DNA from: Isoetes taiwanensis
Taxonomy: Eukaryota; Streptophyta; Lycopodiopsida; Isoetales; Isoetaceae
Assembly: GCA_021234155.1 (NCBI GenBank)
Contig: JAJEKV010000033.1
Location: 14,209,422 to 14,273,421, forward strand
Direction: 5' to 3'
DNA: 64,000 nucleotides
Below the pieces are notes generated by a model. The model was not told the origin of the DNA. It ran no database searches and worked only from the letters and a program-made list of their open reading frames with translations. Both the position numbers and the translations under genes were made by a program. The first letter of the stretch is position 1. Every line of letters starts with the position of its first letter. This document shows positions 23,735-36,198 of this stretch, one piece after another.

Positions 23735-24165
23735 GTGGTTCCATAATATAATATTAGATGCAGACGAATTGAGTTTTTTATCCGAAAAATAGGGAGGGCA
23801 GGGCCTATGTGTTACAGCAAGCCCTGCTCCCCTTGTTGTAACAGTGATATGATAGCAAAGGCCACCTCCACTACGGAAGGAGGTAGGGTTTTTTTATCTG
23901 AAATAACATTGGTTGTGTTATGCTTATGGGAATGATTGAATATTAACAAAATAGATGTATTATGAAATTGGCAATGAGAGTTATCATAGTATCCATTTTG
24001 ACAGAAACATGACTATATAGGAGAACATGTTAAACGAACATGTTAAAAAAGGGAACACTACAAAATGGTAGGATATACATCAGGTAAGGAAAATTCTATC
24101 GATAACCCATCCTAGGGTTCCAGATGGCAAATTAGGGTTCCATCCATCCATGGACGGAAAGGCAA
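23735..24165. other. 3' region of composite retroelement
   Basis: No ORF is present. A strong hairpin at about 23866-23889 (CCACCTCC...GGAGGTAGG) is followed by a T run (to 23897), resembling a terminator or 3' structural element. A similar structure occurs at about 1125-1170. Confidence 0.4.
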
Positions 24166-25612
24166 ATGACAAATCCGACCAACAAAAAAGGCTACCAGAC
24201 AGTTACAGGTATTTGCATGAAGAATTGGAGTGAAAAAAACATGCCTGTGTTTGTTCAGATGGTATTAGGGACAGGGACAAACACTTATTTAAAAGCATAT
24301 ATGAAAGCCCACGTTGTGGCAGATCTTACACTAGTATCCTCTTTCTATCATGCCGCATCTGAGATAGGCCAGATAGGTGCATGGGAAGGAAGAAGGGCGA
24401 CCTAAATATGGCCACCAGAAGGAAGATCGAGGCTGAGATGAAGGGTACATCTAAGAAGAAGAAGATATTTGATTTCCACAGGATTGCAAAAACACTTGTA
24501 ATGGCAGAATGCACCAGTAAAGATAGATAGATAGATAGTAGTTTTAACGTCACGCCAAAGAGAAAAAGCCAAAGAGAAGCCTGAGCAGTTGAGCAAAGGG
24601 ACCAAAAATGATGTGAGCATTGGCCTCAAGCTGATTGTGCAGAACGAAGCATTGCAGACAAAGGACAAGGGAACAACAATTGAAGAGAACCAACAAGCAA
24701 GCTATTCAGCTGATCTACAAGACCACCAGGTTCTTAGATCTATTAATTTTCATTCATTGAATAAAAGTTTAATAAATTACAAAGTGCTTATGTAATCTGT
24801 ATTGGCATAAACTCATAAGTAGCTAAGTTCAATAAGCATAGTTTTGATCTGAAAAAATAGAGGCAATAAGAAAAAAGATGGTGGATCTTATTTTAGAAAA
24901 GAATGGAATAACATTTCAAGTGCATATTGCAGCTATGGAAATCAGTAGATCAAGTTTTACAATAAACCAAGATCTAAATACATTGAACATTATTTTTGGA
25001 TGTAAAGCTTTTCTAACATTATTTCTAAGTTACTAACCTATTAAGACAGGTTGAATGGAGTAGACATACATAGATCTGATATTAGAATCGGCCAAGGTAA
25101 AGCAGAATGAGACAAGACATAGATAAGGGTGACAACTCAAAAGCATGCTGCTGTAAATATGCCATGAGTCCCCTGAAATAATCAGACATAGGAACCATAT
25201 TATTTTATTTAACATCAGACAAATGTGAAGGGGATAACCCAAGAAACTTATAGCTTACCTGCTAGTGACTTAGGCTTTTACCCTTCTTAGGCCAACGGTC
25301 CTACGCATTCTACAAGCTGTTACTAAACATTTGTGTTGAAGTAAGATCTTTCCAAAAGATTAACATTACTTTTTTAAAGTAAGAATATTAGGACTATTTG
25401 TTACTATTGTAAACTCTTATTGATTATAATTTTTAAAGACAATGGAATTTTTCTACTTGCAAATCGTATTCTAGACTGATATTATTAAAGGTTGCAATTA
25501 AAAGAAAGGACAAGGAAAACATGACTATGGCCTTGAAGGGAGTCACCTGTAACCTGATAGGGCTGCAAATTGTACTCTAAAGTACTTGAATGTATTAAGA
25601 GTAAAAGGTCTT
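24166..25612. repeat. Right long direct repeat of the composite retroelement
   Basis: This is the second copy of 12713-14216. It differs by a replacement at about 24522-24560, where an ATAG microsatellite appears, and by loss of about 70 bp corresponding to the start of repeat R. The other differences are scattered substitutions. Confidence 0.8.
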
Positions 25613-26497
25613 AGACTTTTAAGTTTTTTTTTTTTAGGGTAAGAGTATGTATTAATATATTAATATTTTAATATATAATAATTTACAAAGGATATCCCCA
25701 AATGGGATTGATAGAAAGAATTGTCACCAAGTGGGTATTACTCATAAGTGTCAAGGCTTGTACTAAGGAAGCTGCCACTCCAGTCTTCCCTAGCCCTGGA
25801 TTAAGGAATTGCAGAGCAAGGGGGAGCAAATAAGAAGACTCCTAAGACGCTTGATCAGATCTCAGATGAAGGGGAGTGTTGAAGATATGATCCGAATCCA
25901 ATCACGGATCAATGACGTGGATGCTAGCAGGGCAATCCTGAGGAAAAGCCATGGCAAATAGATATGACATTTCGGTTTTGTGTCTCTTCATCTATTATAT
26001 ATGTAAACCACGGCTGGGGTTTTCTCAGCCAGCCAGTGATTTTGTGGGATGGGATAAAATGCTGGCGGTTCCTTCTGGAGGTATTTGTCTATTGTGATTC
26101 TGCAGAAAGGGATTCTTTGGATGGCTTAGATGATCCCAGCAGATCAACGGATGGGATCCACCAAAAAGTAACTGACACTGTCAGGTACCCAAGATGGGGT
26201 CTCCGGAACAAAAAACATTTGGAGAGTGTTAATGATTCTACGGGAAGGGCGGTGCTGCGAAGGTATCACCAAAACTAGGGTAAAACTGTTTAGAGCCATA
26301 TATGACCTATGCATTCATTGGTTTGCCATTTTATCACATGAATCTTAATCATAAATCTTAACTGAGACAAACCTTAAATTAAAATGCTTTGTCTCTCACT
26401 CGTCTGCTTGATTTGTTTTGCTTGATGGTCATAAGTGTGCAAAAGGTACAGTAAAAGTTTAATGGAATAAGAAGAGAGACAGAACAAATTTTGATTG
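25613..26497. other. Unassigned spacer
   Basis: The T run at 25626-25637 followed by A/T-rich sequence could be another LINE 3' tail in minus orientation. An open frame at 25964-26278 has no recognisable domain and is probably chance. No gene is supported. Confidence 0.4.
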
Positions 26498-26502
26498 GTT
26501 GG

Positions 26503-29200
26503 TGTGACGAGCCTGCCGAGTTGACCCTCCGGGCAACTCGGGATCTTGTCTGACTTTCAACTAGATTTATGCACAGGTGAATTTAGGTGAAGAATTAAAT
26601 CTTCCTTTGCAAATTAAATCCACAGTTTAGGCTCAACAAGCAATCCTGGTTCAGGCATTCAACATATTCATAAGCTTAGTATATTACAATCTCAAGTTGA
26701 GCAAATAAGCATCTCAATATTTACAATGCGTTATAATATACATGCACAATAGCACTGAGCAAATCAACAGAAACTGCTAGCTCGAGAACTCAAGCACGAT
26801 TCCTGGCCACATTGCCACCATCAACTTGACCGCCACCTTGTGGGTTCACTGCACATGCACTCACTGGGGTTAGTCCTCGTGACTAAGTGGGGATCCCATA
26901 GCTACTCGGGCATCTTGGATAACAAGAACATAGACAATTCCAAATATACAAGAGACTATGTGCAGTGCTAGACAATGACAACAGAAGAAATATCATAAGA
27001 GTCAGGAGCAAAGAACACAAAGCCAAAGTACCCAAAACAACATAACAAAGCTCCGGGACAATGGGAAGCTCAGCCAGCCTACATGCAGGCCCTGTTAGCA
27101 GAGAAATGCCCGGCCAGCTCACATCCCGAGCCCCGTTGGCGGAGTTGGTGGGGTAAACCTCGTATGCGCATACCCTTCCCAGCCCACGTCTGGCGCTGGA
27201 GGACCTCTTACCATGGAGTTCACAAGAGTTGACTGACGTAGCAATCCCGGCCAGGAGAACTAACGCCCGGTGTCACAGAGCACAGTAATCACAGAGAATC
27301 ACAGATGAACATAAGCATGCCGGAGCAACCTAGGCCACCGAACCTAGAAGTCCGACCCCGGAGGTTCCAAGAGATAACGAAATACCATACAACAGTGGAC
27401 AATGCACGACCAAGACATGTGAAGTTCATTAGAATGTTCTCTATACATGTGCCTAGACCATACTCTTGCCGATGTTGCCTGTACAACTTACCCATGTTGA
27501 AGTAGCTAACTTACTGATCCAAACCTGTTGAGGAAGTCACAAGCCTAACTATCATTGATGTAGCTCCCATACCTATGTACTTCACTGAACAAGGAAAAAC
27601 AACATTCCAAACAATGCAAACTTACCTCAGAACCATTCTCCCATGAGGATAATCCATTAGCTTCCACTCCATAGCCTCATCTGGACAGTCCATAGGCCTC
27701 ATATAGCTCTCGATGCCCAACTTCTCATGATCTTTAAGGTTCCACCCTTTTATTTATCTTTTAACAATTGTTAGCTAAGGTTTTAATATTCCATATTAAA
27801 ACCAACTTCCTTAGCTACTAATTTAATTGGCACAATTAATGTAAAACACGGAATTCCGCACTTCCAACTTAAAAGTCCATAAGATCTCATGACCAGAATC
27901 GCTCGAACTTAGTCAAGCCGCTCCCAAGGCAAGCCCCATCTCTGAGCAAGCATTTCCACACTTATTTTATTTGTCTCATCATGCATTAGACATTTATTCT
28001 TTTTACATGCAATTTTCAAGCAATATTAACATTACTCATATATTTCCACCGAGATCTTTAGCATTTGCATCGGCTTACCCTGCTGATACCCATGTCTATC
28101 CCAGATTACCCTCTGAATAATCTATACTTCGTCCTGGGTTCCTTATACTTCCTATTTCCCTGGAACCACCACTTGTTAATTATTAATTAAACATAAGACA
28201 AAAGTAGCAACAACAAACAAAACCGAATTGACAAAGGGAACAAAAATACAGACCCATTTTTGGTCCGGCTTTCGACCGCATTGGGGAATTTTTAGGAACA
28301 ACCGGCCGACTATGCATGGCCATGAACTTCGAGGAGGCCGGATCGGCCCCTTCAACAAAGCCAAATCGGCCCTCAAATCCCCAGCTCAGCTCTTTAGGAG
28401 CAATTTTTCGCCCCTTCCGGGCCCAATTTGGCAGCCTCAAGAGGCCTCCCTTGCCTCGATTCACAGGTGTTGCGGGCTAGATCGGCCCTTCTAAAGCCCC
28501 AATCCGGCCTTCTCCTCCAATTCCGACTGATTCAAGCGATTTGTTGCCTCAACCAACCAGCTAACAAAGCAACAAGCTTCGATTCATCACAGTTCCGGTC
28601 CGGCAAAGGCTTAATCAAGGTAAATCGATTGCTTTATCTTCCCAAATCGGTTTGTTTAGAAGCAATTCGACTGTTCCTATCCCCGATTCTATCAAATTAA
28701 CACTATATTCGCAAATCTAGCTATCTCCCGCGATTCTACGTAGATCGGTTCTTCCATGCCCTCTTGCAATTCCGATTTCATATTTCAGAGTTTTATTAAC
28801 ACAAGCTTTGCCTCAGATGGATTCATGATAAAGCTTTATAAAATAGCAATCTTCAGAGTTCTTACTAACCACAGATAGCCTTACAAATCTTTAATCCTGC
28901 CAGCATATGCAATTCCATGGAATCCATCAATTGAAACCAAACCCCACCTGAGAAATATATTGATGCAGTTTTTGATGCAGTCCCAAGCTCCTACGTTCTT
29001 TCTTGCTTCGACAATCCTCCCAGTGCAATCCTTCCAAGCTCCTGCCTCCTCATAGCTTCACGTTTGCAAAAAGCCCTTTTCCCAAATCTATTTCTATGCA
29101 AAATCTTTGTTCATATTTGTCACATGCTGCATGTATGCCAAGCATGCATATACGCACATAAATACGTATACTAAACTGTCAAGTGGCCAAGACCGTTACA
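26503..29200 (-). repeat. 3' LTR (minus-strand element)
   Basis: This 2,698 bp LTR has TG...CA ends. Open frames inside (for example 27305-27505, 28228-28494) are not conserved coding sequence. Most of its length matches the other LTR closely, but clusters of discordance occur near 26755-26800, 26965-27190 and 28240-28760. Confidence 0.93.
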
Positions 29201-29215
29201 ATCTCCCCTTCTTAA
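29201..29215 (-). other. Polypurine tract
   Basis: On the minus strand the sequence TAAGAAGGGGAGAT abuts the TGTAACGG start of the 3' LTR, the position expected for the plus-strand primer. Confidence 0.8.
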
Positions 29216-29510
29216 AATTAACCCATGTCCTCATGGGTCGATCACAGATCTTAGCACTTGTCAAATCCATTAATAACTGTCATGATCATATATACACCAA
29301 AGCTATGTAAGGAAAGCTGTACCTCTACATCGTCGAAAGCTACTTCTGATGCTTACATGGGGAATTCTTGCTTAGCACCTTCATATGCTAACCCCCTCTA
29401 GATACTGCTCCTCCCTCTGAGGATACCATCTGCGGATGTCTCTGAAAGAGAAAAACCATTAGCATCACAATGCCACAACCAAACAAGCCAACTTCCAAAG
29501 ATCCAACTTC

Positions 29511-29522
29511 GCTCTGATACCA
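29511..29522 (-). other. Primer-binding site
   Basis: The plus strand shows GCTCTGATACCA. Its complement TGGTATCAGAGC is the standard plant initiator-methionine tRNA primer-binding site. It is separated from the LTR by two bases. Confidence 0.92.
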
Positions 29523-29524
29523 AT

Positions 29525-32252
29525 TGTGACGAGCCTGCCGAGTTGACCCTCCGGGCAACTCGGGATCTTGTCTGACTTTCAACTAGATTTATGCACAGGT
29601 GAATTTAGGTGAAGAATTAAATCTTCCTTTGCAAATTAAATCCACAGTTTAGGCTCAACAAGCAATCCTGGTTCAGGCATTCAACATATTCATAAGCTTA
29701 GTATATTACAATCTCAAGTTGAGCAAATAAGCATCTCAATATTTACAATGCGTTATAATATACATGCACAATAGCACCGAAAGCAAATCAACGTAAATCG
29801 CTAGCTCGAGAACTCAAGCACGATTCCTGGCCACATTGCCACCATCAACTTGACCGCCACCTTGCGGGTTCACTGCACATGCACTCACTGGGGTTAGTCC
29901 TCGTGATTAAGTGGGGATCCCATAGCTGCTGCTGCATACATGGAAACACTCGGGCATCTTGGATAACAAGAACATAGACAATTCCAAATATACAAGAGAC
30001 TATGTGCAAGTGCTAGACAATGACCTTGAGAAGAAATATCATAAGAGTCGGGGAGCAAAGAACACAAAGCCAAAGTACCCAAAACAACATAACAAAGCTC
30101 AAAGGGACAATGGGAAGCTCGGCAAACCTACATGCAGGCCCCCGTTAGCGAGAAATGCCCGCCACCACATCCCGAGCCCCGCTATGAGTTGGTGGGGTAA
30201 ACCTCGTGGCAAGATACCCTTCCCACCCCACGCCCGCTGGAGGACCTCTTACCATGGAGTTCACAAGAGTTGACTGACGTAGCAATCCCGGCCAGGAGAA
30301 CTAACGCCCGGTGTCACAGAGCACGGTAATCACAGAGCATCACAGATGAACATAAGCATGCCGGAGCAACCTAGGCCACCGAACCTAGAAGTCCGACCCC
30401 GGAGGTTCCAAGAGATAACGAAATACCATACAACAGTGGACAATGCACGACCAAGACATGTGAAGTTCATTAGAATGTTCTCTATACATGTGCCTAGACC
30501 ATACTCTTGCCGATGTTGCCTGTACAACTTACCCATGTTGAAGTAGCTAACTTACTGATCCAAACCTGTTGAGGAAGTCACAAGCCTAACTATCATTGAT
30601 GTAGCTCCCATACCTATGTACTTCACTGAACAAGGAAAAACAACATTCCAAACAATGCAAACTTACCTCAGAACCATTCTCCCATGAGGATAATCCATTA
30701 GCTTCCACTCCATAGCCTCATTTGGACAGTCCAATAGGCCTCATATAGCTCTCGATGCCCAACTTCTCATGATCTTTAAGGTTCCACCCTTTTATTTATC
30801 TTTTAACAATTGTTAGCTAAGGTTTTTAATATTCCATATTAAAAACCAACTTCCTTAGCTACTAATTTAATTGGCACAATTAATGTAAAACACGGGAATT
30901 CCGCACTTCCAACTTAAAAGTCCATAAGATCTCATGACCGTAACTGCCTGGAACTTCCGTCAAGCCGCTCCCAAGGCAAGCCCCATCTCTCGGAGCAAGC
31001 ATTTCCACACTTATTTTAGCTGTCTCATCATGCATTAGACATTTATTCTTTTTACATGCAATTTTCAAGCAATATTAACATTACTCATATATTTCCGCCC
31101 GAGATCTTTAGCATTTGCATCGGCTTACCCTGCTGATACCCATGTCTATCCCAGATTACCCTCTGAATAATCTATACTTCGTCTGGGTTCCTTATACTTC
31201 CTATTTCCCCTGGAACCACCACTTGTTAATTATTAATTAAACATAAGACAAAAGTAGCAACAACAAACAAAACCAGAATTGACAAAAGGGAACAAAAATA
31301 CACAGACCCATTTTCGGGTCTGGCTTTCGACCTGCACAGGGGAATTTTTAGGAACAACCGGCCTGACTATGCATGGCCATGAACTTCTGAGGCCAGATCG
31401 GCCCCTTCAACAGCCAAATCGGCCCTCAAATCCCCCAGCTCAGCTCTTTAGGAGCAATTTCGGCCCCTTCCAGGCCCAATTTCGGCAGCTCCAAGAGGCC
31501 TCCCTTGCCTCTGATTCACCGTGTCTGGGCTAGATCGGCCCTTCTAAGGCCCCAATCCGGCCTTCTCCTCCAATTCCGACCTGATTCAACTGATTTGTTG
31601 CCTCAACCAACCAGCTAACAAAGCAACAAGCTTCTGATTCATCACAGTTCCGGTCTGGCAAAGGCTTAATCAAGGTAAATCGGTGCTTTATCTTCCCAAA
31701 TCAGCTGTTTAGAAGCAATTCGACCTGTTCCTATCCCTGATTCTATCAAATTAACACTATATTCTGCAAATCTAGCTATCTCCCGGCAGTTACAGATCGG
31801 TTCTTCCATGCCCTCTTGCAATTCCGATTTCATATTTCAGAGTTTTATTAACACAAGCTTTGCCTCAGATGGATTCATGATAAAGCTTTATAAAATAGCA
31901 ATCTTCAGAGTTCTTACTAACCACAGATAGCCTTACAAATCTTTAATCCTGCCAGCATATGCAATTCCATGGAATCCATCAATTGAAACCAAACCCCACC
32001 TGAGAAATATATTGATGCAGTTTTTGATGCAGTCCCAAGCTCCTACGTTCTTTCTTGCTTCGACAATCCTCCCAGTGCAATCCTTCCAAGCTCCTGCCTC
32101 CTCATAGCTTCACGTTTGCAAAAAGCCCTTTTCCCAAATCTATTTCTATGCAAAATCTTTGTTCATATTTGTCACATGCTGCATGTATGCCAAGCATGCA
32201 TATACGCACATAAATACGTATACTAAACTGTCAAGTGGCCAAGACCGTTACA
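29525..32252 (-). repeat. 5' LTR (minus-strand element)
   Basis: This 2,728 bp copy of the LTR has TG...CA ends. It is slightly longer than its partner because of small insertions, mostly at C/G-rich spots where CG in one copy faces CTG or CAG in the other. Confidence 0.93.
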
Positions 32253-32257
32253 GTTGG

Positions 32258-32687
32258 ATAATCAAATTTGAGATGAAGTGACAAGAAAATTCAAGCAGAA
32301 TATATATTTAGCGTCAGAACAGGGCAATCTTGCATTTAATACGATTGCTGGAAAGAATATTGATTCGCCAACTTGATCATCTGATATTTCTCGTAAACAT
32401 ACAGACGAGCAAAAATAATTTATTTTAAACCTGTCAATTGTTTATCTTAGGTGAAACTGGCCCGAGCATAATGGGGGATATTGTGGAGGATGAGGATATA
32501 GGAGGAGGGATATTCGCTTGGAAGAGGATATCACCATTGCATATTCCAAACCTCTAGGATTTAAATTTTTTTTTTTTCCCCAACAATGGGATCGAACAAG
32601 CCTGTGCTTTTTAAGCGTTGGCTTCAATCCGGTGTTTTTTATTTGTAAAACACATCACGCCCCTCTGCCCAGTTGGGCTGCACAAGT
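32258..32687. promoter_or_regulatory. Putative SQD2 promoter and 5' UTR region
   Basis: The 430 bp between the LTR retrotransposon and the SQD2 start codon contain no gene. A T run lies at 32565-32577. No clear TATA box is placed with confidence. The in-frame stop TAA at 32646-32648 precedes the chosen ATG. Confidence 0.4.
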
Positions 32688-35600
32688 ATGCTAGTTTCCA
32701 ATGTCCGTCCATCTCCACCAGCTTGCATAACACCCCCTTCAGCTATAAATCTTTTTCCTTATCCTCCCCGTCAATCAGCTTTGCAATGGGGTCCAAACAC
32801 TTGCAGACTGGCATTGAGACGAGTTTCTGGTAATTTTGTGCAGAATTGGGTTTTGCGTAATGGTTCTCTACATTCATCCGGGAAGAAAAGCTGTAAGAAT
32901 AGTTATGTTAGAAGCGTTAAATTTAAAGCGATTGCAATTCCGGCTGATGCAGGGGATTCATCTGTAGTCGGAGAGTCTCATCACCAATGCAATCCATTGC
33001 AACAGGGGAGCAAGCGAATTGTACTTTTTGTAGAACCATCTCCTTTTTCGTAAGCATAAATTTTCCATTCTTATGTATGCTAGTTTTAAATTTCATTTCA
33101 AGCACCAATATTGCTTCTGGACCCAAGGCTGAAGAAATTTTTCCTTATTCCTGACAGTTATGTTTGTGGTTATAAGAACCGTTTCCAAAATTTCATCAAA
33201 TATCTGAGAGAGATGGGAGATGAGGTAGGACTGGCTCATTCTTTTGGAAATAAAACTTCCATGAATTTTTAATTCTGAAGTTAATTAACTTTTATCAGGT
33301 CCTAATTGTGACAACACATGAAGGTGCTCCAAGTGATTTTTGTGGTGCTAAAATTGTTGCATCATGGAGGTATGAAACTATTTTGCTCCTTTACACTGTA
33401 ACTATTTCATAAACTTACTAGTCCGTTTTTTGGCTTCTATCATTCAGTTTTCCGTGTCCATTCTACAAAATTCTGCCTTTATCATTGGCTTTAAGTCCTC
33501 GTATATTTCTTGAGGTCGCCAAGTTCAGACCGGATATCATCCATGCATCATCTCCGGGAGTAATGGTATTGTTGCCTTTTGGGATTTCTGTCTTTGCATA
33601 TTTATGGCATAGGCTAATTTGTAGCTAGTTTTGTAGGTATTTGGTGCCCTTACAATTGCAAAGCTTCTTTCTGTCCCAATAGTGATGTCTTATCATACTC
33701 ATGTACCAATGTAAGTTGTCTAATGTAACTGGAACCTTTGCTTTTTGATGTGGTTAAACACAGACAACAACTGAGACTCAAAAATACTTATACAATAAGC
33801 ATCTCAGTGTAAGGATATTTTGGTTTTTAGCAATAAAAGTGATTTGCGTGGCACTAATACCTGGCAGCCATTATAATCAGAGGTGGATCAACTTTTGCTT
33901 CAACTCATGAATGACATAATGGATGTTCCATATATAGTTGTTATTGTGAATGCCAAGGGATTTCAGTTGATGCTGCTTTTGATTGAGTAATTTCCAATGG
34001 AGGCTGCCAATCAATCCTTCCACAATGGTTCTATCTGGAAGTCTTGAGAATAAAAACAAACCCATTATCGTTGGGGAATTGATCACGGCAGGTCTGATTG
34101 TGGGCCTGCTTGCAGTAATAGGAACAATTTAGTACAGACACAGATCTTCCAGAGAATCTCATGCTGCAAGTAGACAAGAGTCTGTTAAAAAAGCTGTGGT
34201 TCATGCCCCTCCATCCGTTCAAATTTCGTGTAGAGAAGAAACTAGAAAAACTTAATTTTGCAAATTGCTCCTTTTTTATTTTGAGTTGATAATTCAGAAG
34301 AAATGCAACCACCATCTTTACTGCTAGATGAATAACAGGATAATATAACAAACGATCAAAGTTTGGTGTTGGTCTTCTAAAAAATTTTGTTTGCTAATTG
34401 AGGTGTATTACTCTGTTTATGCAGATACATTCCAAAGTACACATTCAGCTGGCTAGTCAATCCAATGTGGTTACTAATAAGTAGGTAGTTGCATACAATC
34501 TAGCTCCCTTCCTTTAAATCCCTTGCTATTTATTTTAAACATGCTTCTAAAGTAGAACTCGGTGATGCAGAGTTTCTCCACAGGGCAGCAGACCTTACTT
34601 TAGTGACTTCAAGTGTTATTGGCAAAGAATTGAATGCTGCTGGAGCTGCTGCAGGTATAGGCTTTAAAATTTGACTTTTGTTCTTTATTATGTAGTTGGC
34701 TTAACAAATTGGGATGAGTTTGATGCAGCGGACAGGATTAGGCTCTGGCGAAAAGGTGTCGACTCTGAAAACTTTCACCCTCGATTTCGAAGTTCTGAGA
34801 TGAGGGCAAGGCTGACGTATGCATGCATATTTATCCACTTCATTTGCTTGCATGCATTTGTGTCATGTCATTTTTGTACATATAAGAAGAAACAACACAA
34901 ATTCATCATAGCATAATTGTTCTCATGTTGGGGTCATGCTTTAATTTAGGAATGGCCAGCCAGAGAAGCCATTAATAATACATGTTGGAAGGCTTGGAGC
35001 AGAGAAGAACCTGGACTTCCTAAGAAGGTAACCTCTCAATAACAGATTCTGTATTGATGGCAGTTGCAGATTGCAGTATCCCATGTAATAGAATTTGATT
35101 GATCAATATGTGCAGAGTGTTGGAAAAGTTACCAGATGTGCGGCTTGCTTTTGTTGGAGATGGACCTATGAGGTGAGAGTTGTATATTTGCTATTAATTT
35201 TGTGTACAGGTTAAGATAACACTTTAAAGTGATTATTTGACTCAGGAAAAGTCTAGAAGACATGTTTGCTGGGATGCCTGTAGTGTTCACTGGTATGCTT
35301 GAAGGGGAGGAACTTTCCCAGGCCTATGCAAGTGGAGATGTTTTTATTACTCCCTCAGAATCTGAGACTCTAGGTTTTGTGGTACTGGAGGCAATGGCTT
35401 CTGGGGTTCCTGTGGTGGCAGCTAGAGCTGGTGGCATTCCTGACATAATTAACCAGGAGGGAGAGACAGGTTTCATGTATACACCAGGCAATCTTGAAGA
35501 TTGTCTGAGCAAAATCAGAGATCTTATTTCATCCCCAGAGTTGCGCCGAAAGATCGGCATGGCTGGAAGACATGAGGTGGAACAATTTGACTGGAGAGCT

Positions 35601-35744
35601 AGCACAAAGCAAGTGAGGGATGAGGAATACAGTGCAGCCATTAGATTCTGGAAGCAGAGAAGACACCAAATTCGTAGAAGGCTGGCTTGGTTTGCTAGAT
35701 GGTTGCAACGCAAAGCAGCTAGGTTGGAGTTGAAAGCTGCTTAA
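32688..35744 (+). CDS. SQD2: UDP-sulfoquinovose:diacylglycerol sulfoquinovosyltransferase (SQD2), 11 exons
   Basis: SQD2 is the last enzyme of plastid sulfolipid synthesis. It transfers sulfoquinovose from UDP-sulfoquinovose to diacylglycerol on the chloroplast envelope. Exons: 32688-33049, 33158-33224, 33299-33369, 33448-33565, 33637-33710, 34425-34480, 34571-34654, 34729-34816, 34950-35027, 35116-35172, 35246-35744. All junctions are GT-AG and the sum is 1,554 nt (517 residues plus stop) without internal stops. Residues 1 to about 100 look like a Ser/Arg/Pro-rich plastid transit peptide. The GT4 fold starts at RIVLFVEPSPFSY (about 109), with SYHTHVP (about 224), HVGRLGAEKN (about 315), the E-x7-E motif SESETLGFVVLEAM (E392/E400) and VVAARAGGIPD. 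The ATG is the first in frame after a stop. Introns are 70-110 bp except intron 5 (714 bp). It appears functional. Confidence 0.95.
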
Positions 35745-36198
35745 ATGCAACCATATCATTTCTTGTACAGATTATTTGTAACACTTCAGCGATATCCTGG
35801 TTTTGCTTCGATATTCAGATGCTGAAGTTGTACTATAGTTGGCATACAAAAGTTGTATATATCATTTAGATTGTAGAACCATGGTAGCACTTACATAAAG
35901 TTAGGAATGATAATAATCTCCTACATAACCCTTCGAATGTCTTGCCTTAGAACCACCCACGTGGTACCTATCCTCATCCTGCCTGATCCAAGGTGTATTG
36001 TTGTGTCCTATATATTGATTATATTGATTGATCAGGCCTGCTTCTCGGGCAATAAAATGATATGTCAAGGAAAGTGCGTCAGCATTCTTGAATAGTATCC
36101 AATTGTTGATTGCCAAGTGGCAACCATTCTAATCAAGAATGGAAAGGTATGGGATTCTGGCATAATGTTACAGCCTACAAAAAGTAGGATCGATTGTG
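35745..36198. other. SQD2 3' UTR and intergenic region
   Basis: T-rich transcribed-type 3' sequence directly after the SQD2 stop codon is followed by unremarkable intergenic DNA. No second gene is supported. Confidence 0.45.

Larger units (their letters stand above)
26498..32257 (-). mobile_element. Non-autonomous LTR retrotransposon with target duplications
   Basis: Two ~2.7 kb direct repeats (26503-29200 and 29525-32252) begin TGTGACGAGCC and end GACCGTTACA, enclose only 324 bp, and are flanked by the 5 bp duplication GTTGG (26498-26502, 32253-32257). Read on the minus strand, a primer-binding site complementary to initiator methionine tRNA (TGGTATCAGAGC) lies 2 bp inside the 5' LTR, and a polypurine tract lies at the other LTR edge. 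The interior has no coding capacity, so transposition would have needed proteins in trans, as for LARD/TRIM-type derivatives. Confidence 0.95.

Noticed and set aside
25964-26278. 104-codon ORF before the LTR element
   Set aside because: No domain, no homologous phrase and biased composition; treated as chance.
34031-34351. 106-codon minus-strand ORF within SQD2 intron 5
   Set aside because: Lies in an intron of a well-supported gene and shows no family features.
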